Assembly (NCBI GenBank): GCA_040768665.1
Contig: JAXGMN010000093.1
Span: 1-28,610 of the forward strand
Reading direction: 5' to 3'
Length of the DNA: 28,610 nucleotides
Source: JABWBD01 sp040768665
GTDB lineage: Bacteria; Planctomycetota; Planctomycetia; Pirellulales; Thermoguttaceae
Every line of letters begins with the position of its first letter. The stretch's first letter is position 1. The position numbers and the translations under genes were made by a program. Positions 1 to 7,568 of the stretch are shown one piece after another. The notes under the pieces are model-generated. The model saw only the letters and a program-made list of their open reading frames with translations, was not told the origin of the DNA and made no database searches.

Positions 1-1
1 C

Positions 2-54
2 CACACAAACTGGCCACGTCGACCGCGCAGGATCATGCCGTGCACCACTGCCTG
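2..54 (+). repeat. 53-bp direct repeat, copy A
   Basis: This segment matches 2288-2340 at 47 of 53 positions in the same orientation. The shared core runs from CACACAAACTGG to GCCGTGCACCAC. Copy A lies directly in front of the winged-helix fragment, and copy B directly follows a perfect 16-bp hairpin. Anything upstream of copy A is outside the window. Confidence 0.8.
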
Positions 55-176
55 CGCGAGCGACCAAGAAAACGGCGTCTCGTGAGCTGGCCGGCATTGT
101 GTCGCAGGGAGTCGTCCAGCGGTTAGGCACAACGGGACGCGGAACATTCTACGTGCCGGCCCGCAAAGCGGGAGCT
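3..176 (+). pseudogene. C-terminal winged-helix fragment of an AlbA/Schlafen-type ATP-binding regulator
   Basis: The third frame, open from the window edge, reads a stretch resembling the C-terminal winged helix of AlbA_2/HATPase_c_4 transcriptional regulators (RecG-like 'ATP-binding proteins'). The segment SRELAGIVSQGVVQRLGTTG followed by RGTFYVPA fits a recognition helix and beta-wing. The upstream part lies outside the window or has been replaced by the repeat at 2-54. The frame runs on after about 176 without recognisable sequence to a stop near 359. A separate fragment of the same family (its ATPase part) lies at 2533-2775, in the wrong order to be the same gene. The match rests on family knowledge of a short motif, so it is tentative. 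Confidence 0.4.
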
Positions 177-398
177 ATGCCGGGGTGCCACTGCTCGCGT
201 CACGTTTCCGTCCCCCCGTTCGGCTGCGATTGGTCCACGCATCAACAGAATGGCCCTCTCATCCGCTCCGCCGGAATCGGCGACTCTTGCCCTTCGTGCG
301 CGAGTCTTGCCTGTCCGCTTTTCACGGTTGCTTTCTTGCTCCTGAGACCATGCCCGTGATGCCCCGGAGGTGGCCGACCTCTGTATCCCTATTGGCTC
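177..398. other. No recognisable gene
   Basis: I see no convincing coding sequence, RNA or repeat in this stretch between the winged-helix fragment and the end of the minus-strand gene that follows. Confidence 0.5.
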
Positions 399-1376
399 TC
401 AGGACTTGCTCGACTTGAACCACGCGTGCGGCGCAAGCAGTACCGGTCCCGCGCGATGAACACGCATCTGGTCCGTGTGGCAGGCAAGCCAACGATGGAA
501 TAGATCGCGCACCCGCGGCAAACTCTCTGGATCGGGCACCTTCATTCCGAGGTTGTCCATCAGATGTTGCCGTGCCCGTCCGCCGTCGAACCGCGGGTCG
601 CTTTCGTCGAGAATGCTGTAAAACGCAATGGTCATTCCGAATATCGACCGTCCGGCCTCTGTACGTCCCGCCGGAGCCGGTGGGCCGACGGCAGAGTACG
701 CGCAAAACTTCGATGGTGCGAAATGACGCGACTGAGGATCGAAGACGAAGTACTGAATTGTGCGTTTGCCCCAGAGGTCGGCTCCCTCGGGCGTCACGAT
801 TTCGGTGTTCCAGCGGCGGACATTCAGAAGCACTTCGAACAGATCGCCGACGAAATGGATGCGGTGTTCATGCGTCATTGCCAGAGCCTCCGAGACAGTT
901 ATCGCACGCTGGATCTCCGGTTCAGTATGCAGCCTTTCGTCCGGCAGTATGGATGCGTCCAGGTGATTGAGGCGTTTGATCGCCGAGGGCGCGAGGTGCG
1001 GAAACAGAACAGTCTGAAAGGCATTCAATCCAATGTGGCGCATCAAGAAGATGGCATTCAACGCGAGATTGCGGCGGCCGCGGTCGACATGAGAGCTGAC
1101 CATGGCAACAAAGGCGTCGGAGTGCGGCTGCGGCTGAAAGAGGTGGGCGGTCGCGAATTTTGCATGATTGGCTACCGGATCCGCACGGCTGACCTCGAAC
1201 TCAATCCAGAGCCGCCTCGAACCATCGTCCCGCTCCAGGAGCACGTCGGCGCGGGGAGCGTAGCCGAGGAGGGATTCGATCTCGGGAGATACTACGCGAA
1301 CTTCTCTGCGGCAGGACCATCCGGGCGGACGGCGCAACTCGAATTCGCGTTGAAGATAAGCGGTGAGGCTGCCCAT
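399..1376 (-). CDS. Uncharacterised protein with a PD-(D/E)XK nuclease-like core
   Basis: This is a 325-residue minus-strand ORF of unknown function. The start at 1376 (MGSLTAYLQREF) is chosen because the extra residues from the alternative start at 1460 look like translated intergenic sequence; neither start has a good ribosome binding site. Near the N-terminus a hydrophobic strand with an acid (RADVLLE) is followed by LWIEFEVSRADP, an arrangement similar to the D-x(n)-ExE/K core of restriction-nuclease-like folds. The next segment (DPVANHAKF, then a QPQPHSDAFVAMVSSH strand) fits continued alpha/beta structure. There is no signal peptide or membrane segment. The surroundings are mobile-element debris, so it may be a defence or cargo gene. 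The plus-strand ORF covering the same bases looks like a shadow. The nuclease assignment is inference. Confidence 0.6.
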   Translation of the reverse strand: MGSLTAYLQREFELRRPPGWSCRREVRVVSPEIESLLGYAPRADVLLERDDGSRRLWIEFEVSRADPVANHAKFATAHLFQPQPHSDAFVAMVSSHVDRGRRNLALNAIFLMRHIGLNAFQTVLFPHLAPSAIKRLNHLDASILPDERLHTEPEIQRAITVSEALAMTHEHRIHFVGDLFEVLLNVRRWNTEIVTPEGADLWGKRTIQYFVFDPQSRHFAPSKFCAYSAVGPPAPAGRTEAGRSIFGMTIAFYSILDESDPRFDGGRARQHLMDNLGMKVPDPESLPRVRDLFHRWLACHTDQMRVHRAGPVLLAPHAWFKSSKS

Positions 1377-1471
1377 GGTACAGAGTGCTACGGCGGGATG
1401 GCTGCAATGAGCGAACCGACGACGCCTCGTCCGTTCTGGCCCACGCGTGATTATCGCCATAGGAGGGATGA

Positions 1472-1618
1472 ATGCAAGTCATCTTAGCGGCGGCGATGGA
1501 TTTGGTCAACGAGTCGAACACCCGAGTCCTCCAAACGGCGGGCAACCCCTCGGTTCGCTACTTCATTAGGCTTCTATCGAGCGAACGCGAGGCGGGCATG
1601 CCGGTTCGAAATCCGTGA
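1472..1618 (+). CDS. Possible 48-residue small protein
   Basis: A short ORF begins at ATG 1472, five bases after a perfect AGGAGG (1461-1466), and diverges from the minus-strand nuclease-like gene. The peptide starts MQVILAAAMDLVNESNTR and ends GMPVRNP. It has no recognisable domain. The ribosome binding site is the main reason to list it. It could equally be the damaged start of a longer gene now continued by the zinc-binding ORF downstream, which has no good start of its own. Confidence 0.3.
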   Translation: MQVILAAAMDLVNESNTRVLQTAGNPSVRYFIRLLSSEREAGMPVRNP

Positions 1619-1751
1619 CAGGATTGGCAGCGGTGCTGGCAAATGGAACCGCTGTTGACGATAATGCCGGGACCGTTGGAAGGCATCTTGATACAAGACA
1701 AAGGCCAGCAAGAGGCTTCCGGGGATTCTTACCGAGGAACAGAGGGCGGCC

Positions 1752-2048
1752 ATGCAGGCCGCTCGAAAGAACCGCAAACCGCGATCCGAGAAGATGAAAG
1801 CCTATGCAGAGACGTTCGCGGAACTGCGCAGGCAGGCCCCCGAGAGGTTCTCGCCGTTGGTTGCTCAAGCGGAGAAAGGCAGCCTGCGGGCGGCGTTAAA
1901 GCTCAAATGCCTGGAGTGCAGCAGTTATCAGTCAAGCGAGGTCAAACAATGCCCCGTTATCGGCTGCGCGCTTTTTCCGCAGCGGCCGTATCAGCGTAGC
2001 CTGGAAAAAGAGGGCGACGCCCAAGAAGAAGGCGACGCGGACGAGTAG
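1752..2048 (+). CDS. Small zinc-binding protein of phage/mobile-element type
   Basis: This is a 98-residue basic protein with a central helical region (MKAYAETFAELRRQAPERFS) and a Cys cluster of pattern C-x2-C-x10-C-x4-C (KCLEC, then QCPVIGC) followed by ALFPQRPY. Short proteins with this type of cluster and a following PxRPY-like tail are common in phages and integrated elements, where their role is generally unknown. The tail is acidic (EKEGDAQEEGDADE). The frame is open upstream back to a stop near 1690, and neither 1752 nor the internal ATG at 1794 has a strong ribosome binding site, so the start is uncertain and the gene may be 5'-truncated. Confidence 0.5.
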   Translation: MQAARKNRKPRSEKMKAYAETFAELRRQAPERFSPLVAQAEKGSLRAALKLKCLECSSYQSSEVKQCPVIGCALFPQRPYQRSLEKEGDAQEEGDADE

Positions 2049-2073
2049 GGATCGGCTCGGCTGCAATCGGTGT

Positions 2074-2139
2074 GGCACTGCTTGGAGTTGTACGGGCGTA
2101 CCATGCGAAAAGCGTCTTACGACAACTCCAGGCAGTGCC
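2074..2139. repeat. Hairpin 1: 18-bp inverted repeat
   Basis: The arms GGCACTGCTTGGAGTTGT (2074-2091) and ACAACTCCAGGCAGTGCC (2122-2139) are complementary at 17 of 18 positions; the single difference becomes a G.U pair in RNA. The loop is 30 bases. It resembles hairpin 2 at 2226-2286 in arm sequence and loop size. Confidence 0.8.
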
Positions 2140-2225
2140 GGCGTACCGACTGATTGACCAGCCCAGCAGATCCGACACAACGCCCGGCGGCGAAGACCGG
2201 AGGCAGCGCGCGAGCGGCATTCCCG

Positions 2226-2286
2226 CACTGCTTGCGATTGTGGAAGGCTCCTGCTGCATGGAAAACCGATACAATCGCAAGCAGTG
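2226..2286. repeat. Hairpin 2: perfect 16-bp inverted repeat
   Basis: The arms CACTGCTTGCGATTGT (2226-2241) and ACAATCGCAAGCAGTG (2271-2286) are exactly complementary, with a 29-base loop. The outer half of the arm (CACTGCTTG) is shared with hairpin 1 while the inner half differs and still pairs, so the two stems appear to have changed in a compensated way. Confidence 0.85.
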
Positions 2287-2287
2287 G

Positions 2288-2340
2288 CACACAAACTGGG
2301 CACGTCGACCGCACAAGATTATGCCGTGCACCACCGCGTG
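2288..2340 (+). repeat. 53-bp direct repeat, copy B
   Basis: This copy matches 2-54 at 47 of 53 positions. It starts one base after the right arm of hairpin 2. The six differences do not concentrate at third positions of any one frame, so it does not look like conserved coding sequence. Confidence 0.8.
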
Positions 2341-2532
2341 GAGTCGTAGTCGCCAAACCCTCTTTCCACCGGCACAGGGCCGGGTGGGGAAAACCTAGGA
2401 CAGTACAAGCACTTGTGTTCTGTATCCTCTTAAGCGGCGCTGTCAGCAATCCGGCACGGCGGGCTAATCGCCCCTCCCTGCAATCTTTGCCAGAATCGTT
2501 ACTGTATTGGGCTTGTCGAGCCCGCAAACTCG

Positions 2533-2775
2533 ATGCAGAGCTCTTATTTTCCGGCCGGCACCGTGCTGGCGAGCATCCGCAAGAGCAGCCTGGTCGACGG
2601 GCTTTTCCGCCGCGACGTGCCTGAGTACCCGGAGGAGGCTGTGCGCGAGGCCGTGGTGAATGCCGTGGCACATCGCGACTACAGCTCTTTCGTGCGAGGC
2701 AGCTACATCCAAGTCCGCTTGTTTGCCGACCGCCTGGAGGTCCGCAGCCCTTCGGCCAACGCGAGCGTGAGCGTC
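2533..2775 (+). pseudogene. ATPase-domain fragment of an AlbA/Schlafen-type regulator
   Basis: The segment SLVDGLFRRDVPEYPEEAVR, continuing with EAVVNAVAHRDYSSF and IQVRLFADRLEVRSP, is the characteristic HATPase_c_4 region of AlbA_2-domain ATP-binding regulators, usually found around the middle of proteins of 400-600 residues. The N-terminal AlbA_2 domain is absent upstream. After RSPSANAS the sequence stops resembling the family (the expected continuation is a glycine-rich segment and a winged helix). It is therefore an internal fragment truncated at both ends. The family recognition is good; the exact ends are approximate. Confidence 0.65.
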
Positions 2776-2909
2776 GAACAACAGCGGTGCGAGCGGTTTC
2801 CGCACGTGCCACGGGACACAGTAGCTCAGCATGCGGTTCCCTCATTTCCCGCCTACCTCCTTCTGCACCAACCCGCTTCCCCCCCGACCGCGAGATTTCC
2901 GGCGCCGGC

Positions 2910-3325
2910 TCAAGAAAAACGCTTGACCACTGGCGCCGCATCGACTATACTGAACGCATGAATACATTCAATTCCTGAACGCGGATCCAGCCGGTTTGCC
3001 GGCCGTCTGTTCCCGTTGTTCCTTGGCAATTCGACTTTCTGACTTAAATCCCGGCCGCTGGGAACCCATGATGCTCCGTTTCCGCCCAGGTTGCCGAGCG
3101 AGTTCTTCCACAGCCCTGCGACAGAATCCCGCTGGAGAAGATCGTCGGTCTTCACCCCCCAGAAGCGCGTGGCCACCAAATGCCTTCAAAATTGCGAATT
3201 CGCGAACTTGGTGGCCACACCCACCCGCCGTCCCGCTCGGCCCGTCGTCTCCCTTTCCTCTTCTTTCACCCCTCCTGGGATACCGGGTGGTCCGGGGATC
3301 GAGAAATTGGAAAGTCGCACTGCGT
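2910..3325 (+). repeat. Dispersed repeat with promoter-like head, copy 1
   Basis: Two blocks here (about 2910-2960 and 3150-3325) recur in the same order and relative orientation on the minus strand at about 17650-17600 and 17435-17228. The second block includes AAGCGCGTGGCCACCAAATG, an 11-bp inverted repeat (GTGGCCACCAA/TTGGTGGCCAC) and ACCGGGTGGT. The middle (2960-3150) is diverged or unrelated between copies. The right end abuts the open frame of the truncated LamG gene, which starts at about 3328. Confidence 0.7.
2923..2951 (+). promoter_or_regulatory. Sigma-70-like promoter in the dispersed repeat
   Basis: TTGACC (2923-2928), a 17-base spacer and TATACT (2946-2951) match the housekeeping sigma consensus at 5 of 6 positions each. 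The second copy of the repeat keeps TTGACC, the 17-base spacing and CATACT (17637-17609, minus strand), which argues that the element is functional or was so recently. No intact gene directly follows either copy. Confidence 0.55.
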
Positions 3326-3327
3326 GA

Positions 3328-4941
3328 CAGCCACATCTTGCCCGCAACGTCCTGGCACGCAGCCTCCTCGACGCTCTTGCTCCCTCGGTCGATCATCTTC
3401 CCTCCACCAGTACCGCCGGGACCATCGCAGGTCCCTTTGTTCACCTGCGGCTGTTTGTGGACGGCTTGTCCGTAGGCGAGGCGGAGGGCCGTTTGCTGAC
3501 GAAGCGGCCGGGCGAGGTGCTGTTCGTGGGAACGGACGAGGGCTCGCTGGTCGGCGAATATCAGGCGCCTCCGCGTTGGCAGGGCCGGCTGGCTGACGTG
3601 CGGATTTGGTGGGGATCGGTCGATGGCGAGAATCTGCCCGGCGAGATGTTGTCGGCGGCGCCGAAGCTGGAGCGGTCGGCGGCGGTCGCGGGGCCGCAGC
3701 CGCCCGTGCCGCCGAAGTTCGGCGGATTGGGGACGGGCTGCGGACTGTTTATCGCGCAGCGGAAGGAGGTTTCCGAGGCGTTCGACTGGCCGGTGCTGAT
3801 CGAAAGCTGCGCGAGCGTGCACCGCGAGGGGAGCCCCGCGCTGTCGCCCGACGGCCTGGTGCTGGCCTTCGTGCGGCAGGCGCCGGATGCCCAGTTGTAT
3901 TTCTGCGCGCGATCGTCGACGTGGATCGAGTTCGGCACGCCGTTTCGTCTTGCGGCGCCGCGGCGGAAGACTGGCGGTGACGAGCAAGTCGGCGAGCCGC
4001 AGTTCGTGGACGATGAGAATCTGGTTTTCGCGGTGACCGACCGGGCGACCCGACAGAGGACGTATTTCTTGGCGAGGCGGGCCGGGTTCGGGTTCGAGCC
4101 GCCGCGGGAGTTTCCGGCGTCCGGGATGCTACCGAAGGCTCGGCTTACCGCGGATCGGTTGGCGCTGAGAATCGTGCGGCTGGTTCACACGGGAAACTGG
4201 GTTGCCAACACGAACTTGGGCATGAGGCTGGCCGAAGGGGAGCATTTCTGTTGGCTGCACCAGGATGATCTGTGGCTGCCGGGGCGGGCAGCGGAGTTGA
4301 AGCGGCTGGTGCAGGAGTGGCCCGAGGCGGTGCTGTTCGTGCAGCCCGTGTGGTATATCGATGCGGCGGGGAAGCGGGTGGGGCGATGGAATTGTCCGTT
4401 GCCGCGCCGGATCGGTCCCGTGCGCCAGGACATTCTGCGTGCGCGGCTGATGGTCCAGGATTTCTTGGCGGCATCGGCGCCCGCGTTCAAGGCGGATGCG
4501 GCTGCGAGCGTGGGCGGAATGGATGAACGACTCTGGTACAGCGGCGACTGGGATTTCTGGCTGAAGCTGACGGCGATGGGGTCGACGGTGTATGACCGGC
4601 AGGCGCGCGTGGCATTCCGGCTCCATCGGGAGTCGCAAACGTCGAGGCGTACGCGATGCCGGGAGGAGATGCGGAAGCAGCACGCGACGGTGTTGTCCCG
4701 GCACATTGCGAGCAGCCCGGCATTGGACCGGAGGCAAGAGCGGTTGGCTCGACTGGCTCGCTTCTCGGCCGACTTGAACGTGGCTTTGATGGGCGGCGCG
4801 AGGCGAGTGGGAAAAGAATGGACAGGGCTCGCTATGGACTTCGTCCGTTTGGGGCCCGTCGCATGGCACGCATTCTTCCGCGACTCGCGCTTGGTGGATC
4901 GCGTGGTGAGCCGGTTCCGTGCCAGCCTGGCAGGGGAGTGA
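3328..4941 (+). pseudogene. Chimeric ORF: LamG/PD40 tail joined to a family 2 glycosyltransferase tail
   Basis: A single open frame (first GTG at 3457, 494 residues; open from about 3328) joins parts of two proteins. Residues 1-55 resemble the end of a LamG/concanavalin-like domain (VLFVGTDEGSLVG, LADVRIWWGSVDG). Residues about 110-235 resemble PD40/TolB-like repeats (EGSPALSPDGLVLAFVRQ, GEPQFVDDENLVFAV), as seen in extracellular tails of planctomycete proteins. From about residue 243 the sequence becomes a GT2 glycosyltransferase: NTNLGMRLAEGEHFCWLHQD begins the DxD-type sugar-nucleotide motif (HQDDLW), and YSGDWDFWLKL matches the later acidic motif. The GT2 N-terminus is missing, and so is the start of the LamG protein. 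The junction at about 4185 implies a deletion or recombination that happened to keep the frame. Whether it is expressed is unknown. Confidence 0.6.
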
Positions 4942-5067
4942 TTTAGCGCGGCGGCAGTGGTATGAAGCGGGGAATGAGCAACGGTCGCGCTTTCGGGAAG
5001 CGATATCTCTGGGGCAGCCGGGGGGCTCTTTTTCAAGTGGAAGCGGACATTAAGAGGCCCTAACAAA

Positions 5068-5085
5068 ACGGGGACAGGCACCCTT
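5068..5085 (+). repeat. Half copy of the GGGGAC palindromic repeat
   Basis: ACGGGGACAGGCACCCTT has the outer arm (GGGGACAGGCAC) of the palindromic repeat seen complete at 13323-13372, without the opposite arm. It may be a decayed copy. Confidence 0.5.
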
Positions 5086-5118
5086 GCAATCTCCTTGCTC
5101 CACCGTTTCTCGATAACT

Positions 5119-5266
5119 TGCATCGATCTGCATCGATTTGCACCGAGAACGCCTCAGGTGGTGCCAGAGTTCAGCAATAAGGGGGTAGCCGCAAAGCCAA
5201 ACGTCGTCGGACGTTCTGCACCAATTTGCACCGCGATGCATCGATCTGCAGCGACTTGCATGGCCA
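5119..5266 (+). repeat. Two arrays of 10-bp-spaced TGCAYCGAYY decamers
   Basis: Three contiguous decamers (5119-5148: TGCATCGATC, TGCATCGATT, TGCACCGAGA) and four contiguous decamers (5227-5266: TGCACCGCGA, TGCATCGATC, TGCAGCGACT, TGCATGGCCA) each begin with TGCA exactly every 10 bases. The two arrays are 78 bases apart. A 10-base period would place each unit on the same face of the helix. No CRISPR-like spacer structure is present. Confidence 0.7.
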
Positions 5267-5488
5267 AAAGAGCAAGTATCCCCGAAAGAGCTCGAATCTC
5301 TAACTTTCGGCCACAGTGGCCTTAGCTTAGGGTGGGAGAATACCTGATTTCCGGCTTTCCGGCCCAGGTGGGCTACCATGTGTTATGCGGCCCTCTGTAG
5401 AATGGTCGGCGATGGATGTCCCGCCGCTTGCACCGGAAGCATAGTCCCACCTTCATCCGGTTGCCCACCTGCCAGTTTTCGACCTGCC

Positions 5489-6607
5489 ATGCCTCGTCAG
5501 GGTCTGAGTCTCTGTTTCGCCTTCTGCTGTTCCTTCTGTCTGGCTGCTCCTTCGGACTCGACCGTCCCCTGGACCGCCGGGCTGATGGATTCCACGGAGC
5601 ACGATTTCGGCACCCTGGTGCGGGGGGAGAAGGCCGAGCACGTGTTCATGCTCCGCAATAACCTGGCTGAGAGCATCCATATCGTTGGCATCCGGCTGAG
5701 TTGCGGCTGCGCGCGGGTACCCATTCCGGACGAGCAGCGGACGATCCATCCCGGGACGTCCGTCCCGATTCTCGTCGTACTCGACACCTCTTCGCTTGCC
5801 GGGGCCCGGTCGACAACGGTCTGCCTTGCCTTCGACAAACCGTCGCCTGGCGAAATCCGATTGCACCTGAATACGTATGTTCGCAGCGACGTGCGTGTCC
5901 AGCCGGGAGCCGTCGAATTCGGGGCGATTCGGCGCGAGGCGAGTGTGGAAAAGACACTTCAGGTGTCGAGTTCGGGCCGCTATAGTTGGGGCATTGTCGA
6001 GGTGAAATCCCATCCGCACGTTACGTGTCAGGTGATCGAGACACGTCGCGATTGGAACCAGGTGAGCTATCGCGTGCAGGTGCGGCTGGGCCCCGAGGCT
6101 CCGCCGGGCTATTTTCGCGGCCAGGTGACGCTTGTAACCAACGAGCCACAGAATCGAGAAATCGCGGTTCCGATCGAAGCCCACGTGCTGGCCGACCTTT
6201 CCGTCAGCCCCGCCACGCTCTTTCTCGGAGTCGTCGCGCCGGGAGAGGAAGTGAGCCGGCAACTTGTCGTCCGCGCCAGCAGACCGTTCGCAATCCGGGA
6301 CGTCAAGGCGGACGGGACCGGAATCAAGATCGGTTTTGGCAAGAGCGAAGTCCGCAAACCGCTGTATCTCATCCCTGTCAAGTTCCAGGCCGGAGAGGAG
6401 GCGGGTCGGATCGAACGAACGATTCACATCCAGACCGACCTGGAAGGCGGCGCGATCTCGGTGCCGGCTTCGGCGGTCGTGGCCACGCCGCAGCAACCAG
6501 CTTCGAGCGTCTCCGAGGCGGAAATGCAAGCCGCACCGAAGCTGGAGCTTCTAACCTCCCCGCAGCAAAGAAAACCTCGCGTAAGCCTTCGCTCGCTCTT
6601 CCGTTGA
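5489..6607 (+). CDS. Exported DUF1573 protein
   Basis: This 372-residue protein begins with a hydrophobic signal sequence (QGLSLCFAFCCSFCLAAPS), so it is probably exported or lipid-anchored; I chose the ATG at 5489 because it places this segment at the N-terminus, although the frame is open from 5378. The first Ig-like repeat carries the DUF1573 signature: HDFGTLVRGE at residues 38-47, HVFMLRNN, then SCGCA with cysteines 72 and 74. Further Ig-like segments follow (VQPGAVEFGAI, LVTNEPQNREIAVPI, LSVSPATLFLGVV). DUF1573 proteins are frequent in Planctomycetes and Bacteroidetes; their function is not established and a cell-envelope or structural role is usually supposed. It converges on the methyltransferase gene 27 bases downstream. 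The C-terminal 45 residues are low-complexity and basic. Confidence 0.8.
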   Translation: MPRQGLSLCFAFCCSFCLAAPSDSTVPWTAGLMDSTEHDFGTLVRGEKAEHVFMLRNNLAESIHIVGIRLSCGCARVPIPDEQRTIHPGTSVPILVVLDTSSLAGARSTTVCLAFDKPSPGEIRLHLNTYVRSDVRVQPGAVEFGAIRREASVEKTLQVSSSGRYSWGIVEVKSHPHVTCQVIETRRDWNQVSYRVQVRLGPEAPPGYFRGQVTLVTNEPQNREIAVPIEAHVLADLSVSPATLFLGVVAPGEEVSRQLVVRASRPFAIRDVKADGTGIKIGFGKSEVRKPLYLIPVKFQAGEEAGRIERTIHIQTDLEGGAISVPASAVVATPQQPASSVSEAEMQAAPKLELLTSPQQRKPRVSLRSLFR

Positions 6608-6631
6608 TCGTCCGTTGGTTTGGAGGGCAAC

Positions 6632-6693
6632 CGTTCACGGGGCGGAAGAGAGGGGGACTTTGCCGCTTTCTCTCCGAAACCTGACGTGGTGAA
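6632..6693. repeat. Decayed copy of the palindromic repeat family
   Basis: CGTTCAC at 6633-6639 followed by GCGGAAGAGAGGGGGAC matches the reverse complement of the right half of the repeat at 13906-14021, and GTGGTGAAC near 6686-6694 supplies the opposite end. The methyltransferase reading frame on the minus strand runs into this repeat and takes its stop codon there. Confidence 0.55.
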
Positions 6694-7312
6694 CCCAGGC
6701 CGGCGGGATATTGGGCCAGATCCAGTCCCGCCGAATTTCATTGCCGCGAAGCACCGCATCCATCACAAGTCCGATCCCTCGCAGCCGCTCGCGCTCGGCT
6801 CGTCCGCTTACCAGCCCGCGGGCTCGCCGGATGCCGATGTATTGGAAGAATGAGAGCGTCCCATCCGGCTTGAGCAGTTTGACAAGCGACCGAAGGATCC
6901 GTTCGACTTCCGGCGGCGAGAAATTGTTCAGCGGCAGTCCGGAGATGATCAGGTCGTACGGCTCATCGGCAGCCAGTTCTTCCGCGGCACAATGAAGCAC
7001 CCGAATCCGCCCTGCACACGGCTGGAACTCGGGAGCCGATTCAACGCACGCCCGTAAATGCGCAACAAACCGTTCGTTCAGTTCGACGAGGTCTGCCGTG
7101 TCCGATGGTCCCATAGCGGCGATCATCCGCCGGGTCACCGCGCCGGTGCCGGGTCCCACCTCCAGAATTCGTCGTGCAGGGCCGCCGCCTTCCACGTAGC
7201 GGGTCAAGGCGCGCGCGAGCCACCGCCCGCTGGGCAAAACCGCCCCCGTCGTATGGAAGTTCCGCAAGAACTCGCGAAAGAACAGTTGGTGGTCGATTGT
7301 CGGTCGTGCCAT
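6635..7312 (-). CDS. Class I SAM-dependent methyltransferase, phospholipid N-methyltransferase-like
   Basis: This 225-residue protein resembles the PmtA/phosphatidylethanolamine N-methyltransferase and rRNA-dimethylase-like group. FLREFLRNFHTTGAVLPSGR-type sequence at the N-terminus is typical of that group. Motif I is ILEVGPGTGAVT (VGPGTG at residues 52-57), the acidic end of strand 2 is LVELNERF, motif II/III is LHCAAEELAADEPYDLIISG with GLPLNNF in the motif IV position, and FFQYI follows the LLKPDGTLSFF strand. The start at ATG 7312 is preferred over GTG 7336 because the residues from ARPTIDHQLFF onward are those typical of the family. The last about 15 residues (RRESGKVPLSSAP) are encoded by the palindromic repeat, so the native C-terminus was probably replaced. 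The lipid substrate is inferred. Confidence 0.75.
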   Translation of the reverse strand: MARPTIDHQLFFREFLRNFHTTGAVLPSGRWLARALTRYVEGGGPARRILEVGPGTGAVTRRMIAAMGPSDTADLVELNERFVAHLRACVESAPEFQPCAGRIRVLHCAAEELAADEPYDLIISGLPLNNFSPPEVERILRSLVKLLKPDGTLSFFQYIGIRRARGLVSGRAERERLRGIGLVMDAVLRGNEIRRDWIWPNIPPAWVHHVRFRRESGKVPLSSAP

Positions 7313-7568
7313 TTCTTTTGCTCGCTTTGTGGCCACCGATCGCGACAGGCTCCAGGCCGGTCCCGGCGATCACGATGCCAACTCCCGAATCCCGCGCAGT
7401 GTATCAGACCTCGAGCGGCACGCAAAGCGGGGGCATGAGAAATCCACCAGCCGGGCGACACACCCGAACCGGTGATCGCGCCTCCGGGTTGACACTGCCG
7501 GTCGGCTGAAGCAAGATCATCCTCAGGTCGTATGCGATTCGCTCCGAAGCCCCCCAGGAGATCCTCTC

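Larger units (their letters stand above)
4942..5488. other. Intergenic region with decamer cluster and half palindromic repeat
   Basis: No gene is seen. The stretch holds a half copy of the GGGGAC-type palindromic repeat, two groups of 10-bp-spaced decamers, and a 13-base palindrome GGCCACAGTGGCC at about 5311-5323. Confidence 0.6.

Noticed and set aside
564..1487. A 307-codon plus-strand frame
   Set aside because: It mirrors the minus-strand nuclease-like gene, whose product has plausible secondary structure; the plus-strand product does not.
2968..3987. A 339-codon minus-strand frame
   Set aside because: It runs through the dispersed repeat and against the LamG frame, and its product is arginine-rich without features.
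5119..5266. Possible CRISPR array
   Set aside because: The units are 10 bases with no spacers, far from the 25-40-base repeat and spacer pattern, and no cas gene is present.
7313..7373. An upstream frame starting IAGTGLEPVAIGGHK before the methyltransferase gene
   Set aside because: Peptides of the type GTGLEP are commonly translated from non-coding repeats in such genomes, and the methyltransferase frame itself starts at 7312.
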